Source: an alpha proteobacterium MED-G10 (GTDB taxonomy: Bacteria; Pseudomonadota; Alphaproteobacteria; Methylaequorales; Methylaequoraceae). From it: 55,958 nt of DNA. Where the stretch lies: contig NTKR01000003.1 of the NCBI GenBank assembly GCA_002457065.1, positions 1 through 55,958 of the forward strand, written 5' to 3'. Under the pieces are notes generated by a model, which did not search any database, was not told the origin of the DNA, and saw only the letters and a list, made by a program, of their open reading frames with translations. The position numbers and the translations under genes are program-made. Each line of letters opens with the position of its first letter. Position 1 is the stretch's first letter. This document shows, piece by piece, positions 35,668-43,945 of the stretch.

Positions 35668-36285
35668 ATGAGGAAAATACAATTTAACGTCTTAACTTTA
35701 ACCCTGTTTTTAGCCGTTAGTTTCAGTGCTAAAGCTATCCCTACTCCCGAAGCTGTGGAACCAGCCTTTGATGACGATGATAACCCTACATACATTATTA
35801 AGTATGGTAAAGGTGACAGACTTAAGGAAGATGGGACCCCACTTAATTTAATTCAAATTAAATGTAAAGATCAAGCTGTAGATATGGTTTCGGATGATGA
35901 TCTTGAAGCGTGCAGAGCCGACGACAGTTTAGTAGAGATGCAATATGGTTGGATGGATTTTGCAACATATAAAGGTTGGAGAGCATATCATGCAGAATGT
36001 CATGTTTGTCACGGTCCAGACGCAATGGGTAGCACATATGCCCCATCACTGATGACTTCCATACAACAAGGTTTATCTTTTGATGATTGGTATGCTGTAA
36101 TTATGAACGGTAGAGGCGAAGCGGAAGGGGCTCAAAAAGGTAATGTAATGCCTGCTTTTGGAGCCAACACTAACGTTGCTCCGCACGTTGAAGATATGTA
36201 CAGATACGTAAAAGCAAGAGCTGATGGTAAGATTAGAAGAGGTGTAAGACTTCCTAAATTACCAAAATTCAAAGAAGTTGAATAA
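35668..36285 (+). CDS. xoxG: Cytochrome c XoxG, electron acceptor of XoxF
   Basis: 205 residues with a signal peptide (LTLTLFLAVSFSAKA). One heme site, CHVCH at C111, C114, H115, with the likely axial Met161 in GNVMPAFG. A long acidic N-terminal extension precedes the heme domain, as in methanol dehydrogenase cytochrome cL-type proteins. Position directly after xoxF and before xoxJ fits the conserved xoxFGJ set. A TATAAT at 35641-35646 may be its promoter element, and AGGAT serves as ribosome site. Confidence 0.92.
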   Translation: MRKIQFNVLTLTLFLAVSFSAKAIPTPEAVEPAFDDDDNPTYIIKYGKGDRLKEDGTPLNLIQIKCKDQAVDMVSDDDLEACRADDSLVEMQYGWMDFATYKGWRAYHAECHVCHGPDAMGSTYAPSLMTSIQQGLSFDDWYAVIMNGRGEAEGAQKGNVMPAFGANTNVAPHVEDMYRYVKARADGKIRRGVRLPKLPKFKEVE

Positions 36286-36291
36286 TCATAA

Positions 36292-37164
36292 ATGCACATT
36301 TATTTACTGATTCTAGCATTGGTTTTTAATATCCAAGCCAATGCTAGAGAATCAGCAATAGAAGCTGTTGATACACAAAATTTAAGAGTATGTGCCGATC
36401 CTTCTAACTTACCATTCTCAAATGAAAATGGTGAGGGATTTGAAAATGATATCGCTGAATTATTGGGTGAGAAACTCGGTATACCAGTAGTCTATGATTA
36501 TTTCCCTCAAGTCATAGGCTATGTTCGAAATACTTTAAACAAAAAAAAGTGTGACATAATAATTGGGATTACAGCTGGTAACGATTTAGTTCTAAACACT
36601 GTCCCTTACATGAGATGGTCCTATGGTATGTTGTTTCTCAAGGACAATGGTATTGAAGTTGACAGACCAAATCACCCCCAATTAGCTGAACTGAGTATTG
36701 GCGTTCAAGCAGGCACTCCCCCAACATTTGTTTTACAAAGATATAACTTAATGGGAAGAGTAAGACCCTACAATCTTACATTCGACCCTCGCAAAGCCGT
36801 TATAGGAGAATCAATGATTGAAGATTTAATTGATGGCCTAGTAGATATAGTCTTTATGTCGGGACCAATTGCGGTTTACTACCTCAAAAAAAAAGGATTT
36901 GATGAAAGTAAATACGAATTCATCCCCCTTGAAACAACAGACCAAGGCTGGGGTAGAATGGATTATTATACAACTATGGGAGTAAGAGATGGCGAAACTG
37001 ATTGGAAAAAAAAACTAAACAAGTTTATAAAAGAAAATCAAAAAGATATTGATAAAATACTAGCTAAACATAGCATTCCTACTTTAACCCTTAAACCAGG
37101 TAAAAGAAAAAAATTTGATAGCACCACTGATGCACTTATTAAAGGAAGAGCTCCCGTTAAATAA
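36292..37164 (+). CDS. xoxJ: XoxJ, quinoprotein dehydrogenase-associated periplasmic binding protein
   Basis: 290 residues with a signal peptide (YLLILALVFNIQANA). The mature protein is a family 3-type solute-binding fold: LRVCADPSNLPFSNENGEGFENDIAELLGEKLG is characteristic of this PQQ-linked subfamily, followed by CDIIIGITAGND. XoxJ/MxaJ proteins are thought to help activate or mature the dehydrogenase rather than import a nutrient. Starts 6 nt after xoxG. Confidence 0.92.
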   Translation: MHIYLLILALVFNIQANARESAIEAVDTQNLRVCADPSNLPFSNENGEGFENDIAELLGEKLGIPVVYDYFPQVIGYVRNTLNKKKCDIIIGITAGNDLVLNTVPYMRWSYGMLFLKDNGIEVDRPNHPQLAELSIGVQAGTPPTFVLQRYNLMGRVRPYNLTFDPRKAVIGESMIEDLIDGLVDIVFMSGPIAVYYLKKKGFDESKYEFIPLETTDQGWGRMDYYTTMGVRDGETDWKKKLNKFIKENQKDIDKILAKHSIPTLTLKPGKRKKFDSTTDALIKGRAPVK

Positions 37165-37253
37165 TAAACTTATTAATAGCTTAACACTAACAAACCTGAA
37201 TTTGTTAATACCTTTACTGTTTTATTTTTGGTAATTTAAAAAGGAGAATTAAT

Positions 37254-37277
37254 ATGCGAAGGCATCTTCTTAAGTAA
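37254..37277 (+). CDS. Possible 7-residue peptide (MRRHLLK) with strong ribosome site
   Basis: ATG CGA AGG CAT CTT CTT AAG TAA, preceded by AAGGAG at ideal distance (37241-37246, 7-nt gap). No larger ORF uses this ribosome site. A terminator hairpin follows 21 nt later. It may be a tiny peptide or leader, or a remnant of a deleted gene. No homologue is recognised. Confidence 0.35.
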   Translation: MRRHLLK

Positions 37278-37291
37278 CTGAAATGTTTTTA

Positions 37292-37328
37292 TAAAAAAAG
37301 CCCAGAAAAAATTCTGGGCTTAATTTTA
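37292..37328. terminator. Bidirectional terminator between xoxJ and pseudoazurin
   Basis: Perfect 8-bp stem AGCCCAGA/TCTGGGCT (37299-37306 with 37313-37320). On the minus strand it is followed by seven T, a good terminator for pseudoazurin; on the plus strand by TAATTTTA, a weaker one for the xoxGJ transcript. Confidence 0.8.
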
Positions 37329-37345
37329 CAATTTATGTGGTCATA

Positions 37346-37777
37346 TCAAATACTATCCAATAACTTATCTCTTTTTTTCTTGGATTTAGAACCAGTTAAT
37401 TTTTTAGACTTAATCGCGTTCATATTAGATGTATCTCCTCCAACAACAATTAAACCAATCATTCCCAATGCAGCATGTGGAGAGCATTGATAAAGGTATA
37501 TTCCGGGAACACTAAAGGTTATGGTTACTGGATCATTTAGTTTTGTTTTTTTTGGCATATCGTAACCGTCAGGACCAGCTAACATTTCAACATTATGTCC
37601 CTTATCAGTTGGAACCCACTCAATGGATTGGCCAGCATCTATTTTTACAAGTTCTTGGCTATAAACCATTCTTTTTTTGGTTTCTTTATTTTTATTTAAC
37701 ATTTTTATTGTAACATCTGCTGCGAATGCATTTGCTGAAAACATTACAAAGAGTAGAGTTAGAAAAATTTTTTTCAT
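37346..37777 (-). CDS. Pseudoazurin-type blue copper protein
   Basis: 143 residues: signal peptide MKKIFLTLLFVMFSANAFA, then a cupredoxin with all four type 1 copper ligands, H61, C98, H101 and M106 (C-x2-H-x4-M spacing of pseudoazurin). A lysine-rich tail follows VVGG. The start at 37777 is preferred to an upstream codon because AGGATG precedes it and the signal peptide begins there. It could carry electrons in the periplasm in parallel to XoxG. A Fur-type box lies at its promoter. Confidence 0.92.
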   Translation of the reverse strand: MKKIFLTLLFVMFSANAFAADVTIKMLNKNKETKKRMVYSQELVKIDAGQSIEWVPTDKGHNVEMLAGPDGYDMPKKTKLNDPVTITFSVPGIYLYQCSPHAALGMIGLIVVGGDTSNMNAIKSKKLTGSKSKKKRDKLLDSI

Positions 37778-37835
37778 TTTTACATCCTTTTTTTTATATT
37801 TTGTTAGTTGTATATCTGGGGATGAAATCAATGTT

Positions 37836-37873
37836 TGTCAACGATAATGATAGTGATAATGATTATCATTCTA
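37836..37873 (-). promoter_or_regulatory. Pseudoazurin promoter with Fur-type box
   Basis: On the minus strand 37873-37855 matches the classical 19-bp Fur consensus at 17 positions. Further GATAAT-type hexamers extend to 37843. A TTGACA -35 box (37841-37836) abuts it, so a bound repressor would cover the promoter. The -10 is less clear (GATATA/TATACA region). Confidence 0.6.
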
Positions 37874-37884
37874 AACAATTTAGG

Positions 37885-39030
37885 TTAGATTGGTGAATTA
37901 AACCTTACTCCATATCTTCTGTATATAAACTCAGGTGGAGCTCTTTTAGCTTCCTCAGCCGCCATTGAAAAAATTTCGTTATGGAGTGGAGATATAGAGC
38001 ATGCAGGGTCTGTATTCTTGGCGTCACCTGTTAATGCCATAGCTTGGCATCTGCAACCTCCCCAATCTATTTCTTTTCTATCACATGATTTGCAAGGATC
38101 TGGCATCCAGTCTGTTCCTCTGTATATGTTGAAAGCTTCAGAGTTTTCCCAAATCCACTTTAAACTCTTTTCTCGTACATTATCAAACTTAAGATGGGGA
38201 ATTGTTTCTGCAGCGTGACACGGTAAGACGTCTCCTTTTGGATTCATATTCAAAAATCTTCTTCCCCAACCACCCATACAATTTTTTGGATGTTTGGCAT
38301 AATAATCAGGTATTACGTAATCAATAACCAACTTCCCTTTCAAATCCACTCTTGCTTTCTCAACAATTTCTGTAGCGTGATCAAGCTGCTCAGGAGTTGG
38401 AATAAATGCGGCTCTATTTTTTAATGCCCATCCATAATATTGAACCTGGGCTATTTCAACTCTTTCAGCATCTAAATCCAAAGCCATCTGAATAAAATTT
38501 TCTAAATTGTCAATATTTTGTCTGTGGACAACACAATTACAAGTTAGAGGTAGTTCAACTTCTCTGACCCATTTTGCAACTTCAAGTTTTTTTGAATGAC
38601 CACCCTTAAAGCCTCCTATTCTATCTGCATTCTCATTGTCTGTATCCTGAAATGAAAGCTGTACATGTTCCAAACCAAGCGACTCTAGCTTCTTTAACCT
38701 ATCAAGATTGAGTAGCACACCTGATGTAATTAGATTAGTGTAAAGTCCTTGTTTATTACAATGCTCAATAATATCCTCTAAATCATGCCGAACGGTTGGC
38801 TCTCCGCCTGACAAATGAATTTGATGCATACCCATTTCAACCGCTTGATCTATTACCGATTTCCATTCGTCAGTTGTGAGTTCACCTGTTTTTTTCTCGA
38901 GTTGCACTGGATTTGAACAATATGGGCATTGCAAGGGACATCTATGTGACAATTCAGCTAAAAGAGCCAAAGGAGCTTGAATTCCATGCTCAGATGCTTT
39001 TTTTAAGTTTGTTTTTTTTACATCATCCAT
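37885..39030 (-). CDS. pqqE: PQQ biosynthesis radical SAM enzyme PqqE
   Basis: 381 residues. It forms the Glu-Tyr carbon-carbon crosslink in PqqA. Radical SAM cysteines C31, C35, C38 (CPLQCPYC), GGEPTVR, and a SPASM-type C-terminal cysteine array (CMGGWG, CHAAE, CKSCDRKEIDWGGCRCQA) are visible. The start overlaps pqqD by 8 nt with GAGGAAA ahead of it. Last gene of pqqABCDE. Confidence 0.97.
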   Translation of the reverse strand: MDDVKKTNLKKASEHGIQAPLALLAELSHRCPLQCPYCSNPVQLEKKTGELTTDEWKSVIDQAVEMGMHQIHLSGGEPTVRHDLEDIIEHCNKQGLYTNLITSGVLLNLDRLKKLESLGLEHVQLSFQDTDNENADRIGGFKGGHSKKLEVAKWVREVELPLTCNCVVHRQNIDNLENFIQMALDLDAERVEIAQVQYYGWALKNRAAFIPTPEQLDHATEIVEKARVDLKGKLVIDYVIPDYYAKHPKNCMGGWGRRFLNMNPKGDVLPCHAAETIPHLKFDNVREKSLKWIWENSEAFNIYRGTDWMPDPCKSCDRKEIDWGGCRCQAMALTGDAKNTDPACSISPLHNEIFSMAAEEAKRAPPEFIYRRYGVRFNSPI

Positions 39031-39319
39031 TTTTTTCCTCTATAAACCCCTTGTCTGATAAGTCTTGAAGCATCTCTTTTACATCAGAGATTATTGTTTC
39101 TTCGGGAGCATTAAATTTTTTACTTAATTCAGCAGAAATCTCCTTCACTTTTTTTTCTCCGTCAACCATTTTTAGAATCTCCACTGCAATTTGATCAAGG
39201 TTAACAAGCCTTTCAGGCGCAAGAATAACCCATTCATCTCGGGCCTTATTATGCCTGAATTTGACGTGTTTTGGAAATCTAGGAACAGTTTCATCTTCAA
39301 TCTTCAGTATATCTGTCAT
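39023..39319 (-). CDS. pqqD: PQQ peptide chaperone PqqD
   Basis: 98 residues from ATG 39319, chosen because AGAGGA precedes it and the PqqD domain begins there (VPRFPKHVKFRHNKARDEWV, LNLDQIAVEIL-like LVNLDQIAVEIL). It binds PqqA and presents it to PqqE. It overlaps the pqqC stop by 23 nt. Ends with a helical DVKEMLQDLSDKGFI segment typical of the family. Confidence 0.95.
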   Translation of the reverse strand: MTDILKIEDETVPRFPKHVKFRHNKARDEWVILAPERLVNLDQIAVEILKMVDGEKKVKEISAELSKKFNAPEETIISDVKEMLQDLSDKGFIEEKNG

Positions 39320-40079
39320 TAAAATCCTCTGGCATAAAAGCGCCTGGTGGCACATGCCCATTAATGTATGCATGATAAAGTGCATCTTGTTGTACCCACA
39401 AGACATCAGTTTTAAATTTTAATGCGTTACACACAGATTCTTGCTCAATTCTAGTCTTTGCATTATTAACGGCGTAATCTAAAACAAAGTCGGCGTCATC
39501 AGTAGCCTGATCAACTCGTTTCTTAAAATATGCCATCGTAATATCATTCACAAAATCGTAATTTTCAAGCATACCTGATATTCTTTCTTTATGAATTTTA
39601 GGTGCAAAAAGTTCTGTTAAAGATGAAGTTATTCCTTCAAGAAGAGATTTTTGCTGTACGAAATTCACATATGCGTCAACAGCAAATTTCGTAGCAGGTA
39701 ATATCCCTTCCGTTGATTTCACATAATCTCTATCCAAACCTAAACCGTCAGTTAATCTGTACCACCTTTCTATACCACCCTCGTCATGTTTTCTTCCATC
39801 ATGGTCCAGAATCCTTTTAATCCATACTCGCCTTAGCTCTGGATTCTTTATTCTTGACATTAATGCAGAATCTTTTATTGAAATGTTAATCTGATAATAG
39901 TATCTGTTTAAGGCCCAAGCCTGAACCTGTCCTTTATTTAGCTTACCAGAGTGAAGTAGGTGATGAAATTTACAGTTATCGTGATATCTTTCTTTTCCAA
40001 TATCCCGCAACTTTTGAATAAACTCTGTTTTAGACATAGGGTCTATTTCTGAATTTGTTTTTAAAGCTAAGTTTTTCAT
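39297..40079 (-). CDS. pqqC: Pyrroloquinoline-quinone synthase PqqC
   Basis: 260 residues. Cofactor-less oxidase carrying out the final ring closure and eight-electron oxidation. Conserved helices with the active-site His residues are visible: RYHDNCKFHHLLHSG, ALNRYYYQ, DHDGRKHDEGGIERW. GGAG precedes the ATG at 40079, which overlaps the pqqB stop (ATGA). An internal ATG at 40037 is an alternative start. Confidence 0.96.
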   Translation of the reverse strand: MKNLALKTNSEIDPMSKTEFIQKLRDIGKERYHDNCKFHHLLHSGKLNKGQVQAWALNRYYYQINISIKDSALMSRIKNPELRRVWIKRILDHDGRKHDEGGIERWYRLTDGLGLDRDYVKSTEGILPATKFAVDAYVNFVQQKSLLEGITSSLTELFAPKIHKERISGMLENYDFVNDITMAYFKKRVDQATDDADFVLDYAVNNAKTRIEQESVCNALKFKTDVLWVQQDALYHAYINGHVPPGAFMPEDFNDRYTED

Positions 40080-41008
40080 AATTTAATCTCCATTCCATCA
40101 TAACTCACTTCCCAACCATTTTCTTCAACAATTTTTCTCTCATCTGAGGTAGATAATAAAATTGGGTTGGTAGTATTAATATGAATAAATATTTTTTTTT
40201 TTACATTAAGGTTTTTAAAAGCCTCCATTGACCCATCCGGACCAGAATTGTTCATATGTCCCATTCGTTGTCCAGTTTTCTCTCCTACTTTACTTGATGC
40301 CATTTCATCATTTTTCCACAACGTTCCATCAAATAAAACTAACTCCGAATTTTCAATCCTTTTTGATAACTCTTCAGTCATTTTTGCGCAAGCGGGAATG
40401 TAAAAGAAAGATTCATCGGTATCTTTTGATGATATTTTAAGTCCAATTGTATCACCCTCTTGAGTTCCGAAGTTTTCTCCTTTGCTTTCGTCCTCTAACC
40501 ATAAGGCAATTTTACCAGGGACTTCAAACGCTTCAACCATTATTCCCGAACCTTTCCCTTCTTTGTTAGTCAATTCAAAAGAATTGTTCATTTTCATTTC
40601 TCTTCTATCAACATATTCTGGGTTAAGAACGTTAAATATTGAATTATCTTTTAAAACGTTATGTACTCTGGAATGGGCATAAACTGATAAATTTTGTCTT
40701 TCTCTAAGAGTTAAAAGTCCAGCAACATGATCAACGTCACCATTTGTCAAGACCACACCACTGATTGGACTATGACGCAAACCCTTTTGAGGATGCATCT
40801 GTTCATTATTTAAAATTTGAGAACCCAAGTCAGGTGAAGCATTAAACAAAAACCATTCGTCGTCATTAGCAGTAACGACTATTGATGATTGTGTTCTCGG
40901 AGAAGTACCAGCCACCCTTCCTCTAACGGCTTTGCTAACATCACTGTTACAATTCCATTGAGGAGAACCACCACCTGCTGCTGAACCTAAAATAAGAACC
41001 TTTAACAC
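40076..41008 (-). CDS. pqqB: PQQ biosynthesis metallo-hydrolase/oxygenase PqqB
   Basis: 310 residues, metallo-beta-lactamase fold. VLILGSAAGGGSPQWNC is the classic PqqB N-terminus; NGDVDHVAGLLTLRE contains the metal-binding Asp/His motif, and GHMNNSGPDGS and HINTTNPIL occur later. PqqB hydroxylates the crosslinked di-amino-acid. GTG start. A strong hairpin lies between it and pqqA. Confidence 0.95.
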   Translation of the reverse strand: MLKVLILGSAAGGGSPQWNCNSDVSKAVRGRVAGTSPRTQSSIVVTANDDEWFLFNASPDLGSQILNNEQMHPQKGLRHSPISGVVLTNGDVDHVAGLLTLRERQNLSVYAHSRVHNVLKDNSIFNVLNPEYVDRREMKMNNSFELTNKEGKGSGIMVEAFEVPGKIALWLEDESKGENFGTQEGDTIGLKISSKDTDESFFYIPACAKMTEELSKRIENSELVLFDGTLWKNDEMASSKVGEKTGQRMGHMNNSGPDGSMEAFKNLNVKKKIFIHINTTNPILLSTSDERKIVEENGWEVSYDGMEIKL

Positions 41009-41045
41009 AAACTCAATCCCAATAATTCAAAATTTATTTAAAACT

Positions 41046-41083
41046 TAAAAAATGCCCCTCAAGGCTAATTAGTCTTAAGGGGC
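41046..41083 (-). terminator. Hairpin terminator/attenuator between pqqA and pqqB
   Basis: A 10-bp stem (41054-41063 with 41074-41083, one G-T pair) is followed on the minus strand by ATTTTTT. It sits between pqqA and pqqBCDE, so pqqA would be made in excess over the enzymes, as known for pqq operons. Confidence 0.85.
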
Positions 41084-41101
41084 TTTTGCTTATGCTAAAA
41101 A

Positions 41102-41179
41102 TTACTTCTCAGCGCAAGCGTAAGAATTGATTTCAAGACCTACAGAGATCTCTGAAATCATTGGTTTAGTCCAAGCCAT
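41102..41179 (-). CDS. pqqA: PQQ precursor peptide PqqA
   Basis: A 25-residue peptide, MAWTKPMISEISVGLEINSY then ACAEK. It contains the required E-x3-Y pair: Glu16 and Tyr20 in EINSY are the residues crosslinked by PqqE to build PQQ. CAAGGAGTAAATT is an ideal ribosome site. Length and the MxWTKP start are typical. It opens the pqqABCDE cluster. Confidence 0.97.
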   Translation of the reverse strand: MAWTKPMISEISVGLEINSYACAEK

Positions 41180-41208
41180 AATTTACTCCTTGTTATAGTT
41201 TGGATTAT

Positions 41209-41305
41209 GTTCACCTAAGATGAACGCACTATAAATATAGTGATTAAAAGTTAAGGAATCCTGATTTAACTATTCATTTAAGATTCATATTTAGAACAGT
41301 TCTAA
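41209..41305 (-). promoter_or_regulatory. pqqA upstream region with three inverted repeats
   Basis: Three repeats precede pqqA: GTTCA-N7-TGAAC (41209-41225) in the leader, CACTATA-N2-TATAGTG (41227-41242), which contains -10-like TATATT/TATAGT, and the near-perfect palindrome TTAGAAC-A-GTTCTAA (41291-41305), which abuts the stop of the upstream gene. Operators or 3'-end structures are both possible. Confidence 0.4.
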
Positions 41306-41950
41306 TTATTTCAAATAAGACATAATTTTTCTTGATTGATAGCCTAATCTCTGCGTGTTAAACACTGGTTCTTCGCATATAAATTCTGTAAGTTTCGTCC
41401 TTTGGTCAAAAACCTTTGTATTCCACTCTAGCTGCGAACTAGCGTCAACATACCTCTTATCCTTTTGATTTACTTTTTCTTTCCTTAACTTTCTTATTTG
41501 TTTTGAGGCACTTCCAATTGCTTTTCTCAATGATTCTTGTCTATCAACAAATTTAATAATACCTACATATTGTCTACTCCTTCTATCCTTTGCTTTTTGA
41601 TATAAACCAGCAAACAAAAACGTCATTTTTTCATCTCTATCACCTTTTTTTAAAATGCCAAAGTAAGTATATTTTTTTGCAAACTCTTCAATTAACTCTA
41701 TTCCCTTTTCTTCTTCTAAAACTGGGTCGGCTAACTGATTAACGTATTCGATAACAGTATCATCTTTCCACCAATCTTTGATTGCTTTGTCAATCGGTGG
41801 ACCTTGCCATATTGAACTTAAATTAAGCTTGGGGTTGTAGACTTGATCACACGGCCATTTTTTAGGTGGCTTTTCAGGCGGAGCTGACTCAACCGTAAAG
41901 GAAAAAAAAACTAGACCTAAGAATATTAAAAATTTTTTTTTGAATAACAT
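41306..41950 (-). CDS. Exported protein of unknown function linked to PQQ ABC cluster
   Basis: 214 residues: signal peptide (FLIFLGLVFFSFTVESA), then a Pro/Lys-rich stretch and WPCDQVYNPKLNLSSIW, followed by a mostly helical, charged domain. Two cysteines (in WPCDQ and FICEEP) could form a disulfide. Same strand and tight spacing with the cupredoxin-like and ABC genes, so it is probably the last gene of that operon. I recognise no named domain. Confidence 0.75.
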   Translation of the reverse strand: MLFKKKFLIFLGLVFFSFTVESAPPEKPPKKWPCDQVYNPKLNLSSIWQGPPIDKAIKDWWKDDTVIEYVNQLADPVLEEEKGIELIEEFAKKYTYFGILKKGDRDEKMTFLFAGLYQKAKDRRSRQYVGIIKFVDRQESLRKAIGSASKQIRKLRKEKVNQKDKRYVDASSQLEWNTKVFDQRTKLTEFICEEPVFNTQRLGYQSRKIMSYLK

Positions 41951-41972
41951 AAAACCTCCTAAAATTAACTAT

Positions 41973-42392
41973 TTATTTTACTATAAATTGTCCAAACATC
42001 CCTTTCTCTCTTAAGCCTTCAATTTCGAACTCATAATTACCCGGCCTAATTGGGACAAATTGAATTTCTATTTCTCCTTCTCTTTCAAATTCTATTTCAT
42101 TCAAAATAGAAGTGTCAATCTCAATACCTTCAACCTCAATTTTTCTAATCCACACATTTCTGAAAAAATCTTCGGCTTCAAATTCGTATTCTTTAAAACC
42201 CATACTTGAAATTTCTAGTCTGTATGCCTTTCCAGTTTCAAGTTCAAAACTTTTTTGCGACATCTCATAATCACTTTTATCCGATCCAAGCTTAAGTTCC
42301 AATTTTTTTGCTCTAATAGCTAGGTCACCTTTTGCAAAAGTAAAAGAGTTAGACAATAAAATAACAATTGTTAAAAAAATATTTAAGATCAT
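41973..42392 (-). CDS. Exported cupredoxin-like protein lacking copper ligands
   Basis: 139 residues with a signal peptide (ILNIFLTIVILLSNSFTFA). The beta pattern FELETGKAYRLEIS...EYEFEAEDFFRN...GEIEIQFVPIRPGNYEFEI resembles cupredoxin domains, but no Cys or His is present in the mature protein, so type 1 copper cannot bind. It overlaps the permease gene by 4 nt. A structural or adaptor role in the PQQ-linked ABC system is inferred. Confidence 0.72.
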   Translation of the reverse strand: MILNIFLTIVILLSNSFTFAKGDLAIRAKKLELKLGSDKSDYEMSQKSFELETGKAYRLEISSMGFKEYEFEAEDFFRNVWIRKIEVEGIEIDTSILNEIEFEREGEIEIQFVPIRPGNYEFEIEGLREKGMFGQFIVK

Positions 42393-43192
42393 TTTCCACC
42401 TTTCTTTTGCAAGTTTCCCCTTGAGGGATCATAACCCATTATGGATAAAAATAAAAATATTAAGGTGAATATAATTATTCCCGCACTATATTCAAAATTA
42501 ATCTGAGAATATAATGAAAATCTTATTGATTCAACCGCATAAGTAAAGGGGTTGTAAAAGCAAACCAAGTATAACCATTCACTTGTCTCCTCTATTTTCC
42601 AAAGAGGATAGAGTGCAGAAGAAGCGAAAAACATTGGAAATATAACAAAATTCATCACACCTGCAAAATTTTCTAATTGTTTAATCGCAGACGATAAGAA
42701 CATACCCAGAGCACCTAACATTAAACCCGAAATTATCAAAGCAGGCAGTATTGTAAAATATCCTGAGACTGGGGGAATTATATCCCAAAAAGACGCAATT
42801 AATAGAAAAGCATAAACCTGCAATATTGAAACAAAGACACCTGCAAATAATTTTGAACACAACAAAAACCATCTTGGGATAGGGCTCACTAGCATTGTTT
42901 TCATACTTCCCATTTCTCTGTCATATACCATAGATAGAGAGCTTTGCATTCCATTAAAAAGTTGAATCATAGCTATTAAGCCTGGGGCTATGTAGACTTC
43001 ATAAGGAATGTATGTTTCATATGGAGGTATAATAGCAACGCCAAGTACCGATCTGAAACCTGCTGCAAATATTCCAAGCCAAACCAAAGGCCTTACTAAT
43101 GCTGAAAAAAATCTTTCTTTTTGATGAATAAATCTTAATGCTTCTCTTAAGACAATCCCCTTAAAACATCTTATGTATACAACTAAATTCAT
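42389..43192 (-). CDS. ABC-2 type permease of the PQQ alcohol-oxidation cluster (PedC-type)
   Basis: 267 residues, about six membrane segments. GLIAMIQLFNGMQSSLSMVYDREMGSMKTMLVSPIPR is the conserved cytoplasmic coupling helix of ABC-2 permeases. It follows the ATPase gene by 2 nt, so the two form one transporter. Related genes occur with PQQ alcohol dehydrogenases in Pseudomonas (ped genes) and methylotrophs. ABC-2 architecture usually means export; the cargo is unknown. Confidence 0.88.
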   Translation of the reverse strand: MNLVVYIRCFKGIVLREALRFIHQKERFFSALVRPLVWLGIFAAGFRSVLGVAIIPPYETYIPYEVYIAPGLIAMIQLFNGMQSSLSMVYDREMGSMKTMLVSPIPRWFLLCSKLFAGVFVSILQVYAFLLIASFWDIIPPVSGYFTILPALIISGLMLGALGMFLSSAIKQLENFAGVMNFVIFPMFFASSALYPLWKIEETSEWLYLVCFYNPFTYAVESIRFSLYSQINFEYSAGIIIFTLIFLFLSIMGYDPSRGNLQKKGGK

Positions 43193-43194
43193 AA

Positions 43195-43920
43195 CTAAAT
43201 ACCAACAATTTTATTGAAAGCCTCTCTTATATTTTTTTTTTTTGTTTTCTTTACGATAGTGGCTACACCACCAGATTCCAAAACTTTTCCCTTATGTATT
43301 ATAACTACTTTTTCGCCTTTATCAATTTCATCAATTAGGTGAGTGGCCCATAAAACTGCAAGCTCTCCTTTTTTACAAAGAGATTTAACATGTTTCAAAA
43401 TCATTTGTCTTGATCCAATATCTAATCCTACAGTTGGTTCATCTAAAAGTAATAGTTTTGGTTTGTGAATCAGTGATCTTGCTATTTCAACTCTTCTTCT
43501 TTGGCCTCCAGAAAGAGATCTAACTTTATTTTTTAATTTATCACTCAAATTGATTCTATTTATCTCATCTTTGATTCTGGTATTTGCTACTGCTTTACTA
43601 ATGCCGTGTAACGATGAGTGATAGTGCAAATTTTCTTCAACACTTAAGTCTAGATCCAAAGTGGGTTGTTGAAAAACTACACCAATATTTTTTAATGCAT
43701 CAGAAGATTGGTCTCTAACGTCAAAGTTATGAATTTTTATCGAACCAGAGTTGTTGTTGTATAGACGAGTAATAAGGGAATATAGTGTTGTTTTTCCCGC
43801 ACCATTTAAACCTAATAAAACAGTAAAGTCTCCGGGACTAATCTTCAGGCTTACATCATCCAATGCTGTGAAATCTCCAAATTTGTGAGATACATTATTT
43901 ATATCCAGTGCAACGGTCAT
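43195..43920 (-). CDS. ABC transporter ATPase, PQQ-dependent alcohol oxidation-associated
   Basis: 241 residues. Walker A GLNGAGKTT (37-45), signature LSGGQRRRVEIARSL, Walker B LLLLDEPTVGLD, and the switch His in WATHLIDE. Pairs with the ABC-2 permease downstream. The whole set propeller-ATPase-permease-cupredoxin is a known companion of PQQ alcohol dehydrogenases. Confidence 0.93.
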   Translation of the reverse strand: MTVALDINNVSHKFGDFTALDDVSLKISPGDFTVLLGLNGAGKTTLYSLITRLYNNNSGSIKIHNFDVRDQSSDALKNIGVVFQQPTLDLDLSVEENLHYHSSLHGISKAVANTRIKDEINRINLSDKLKNKVRSLSGGQRRRVEIARSLIHKPKLLLLDEPTVGLDIGSRQMILKHVKSLCKKGELAVLWATHLIDEIDKGEKVVIIHKGKVLESGGVATIVKKTKKKNIREAFNKIVGI

Positions 43921-43945
43921 TATGTTTAATTAATGCCAAAAATTA

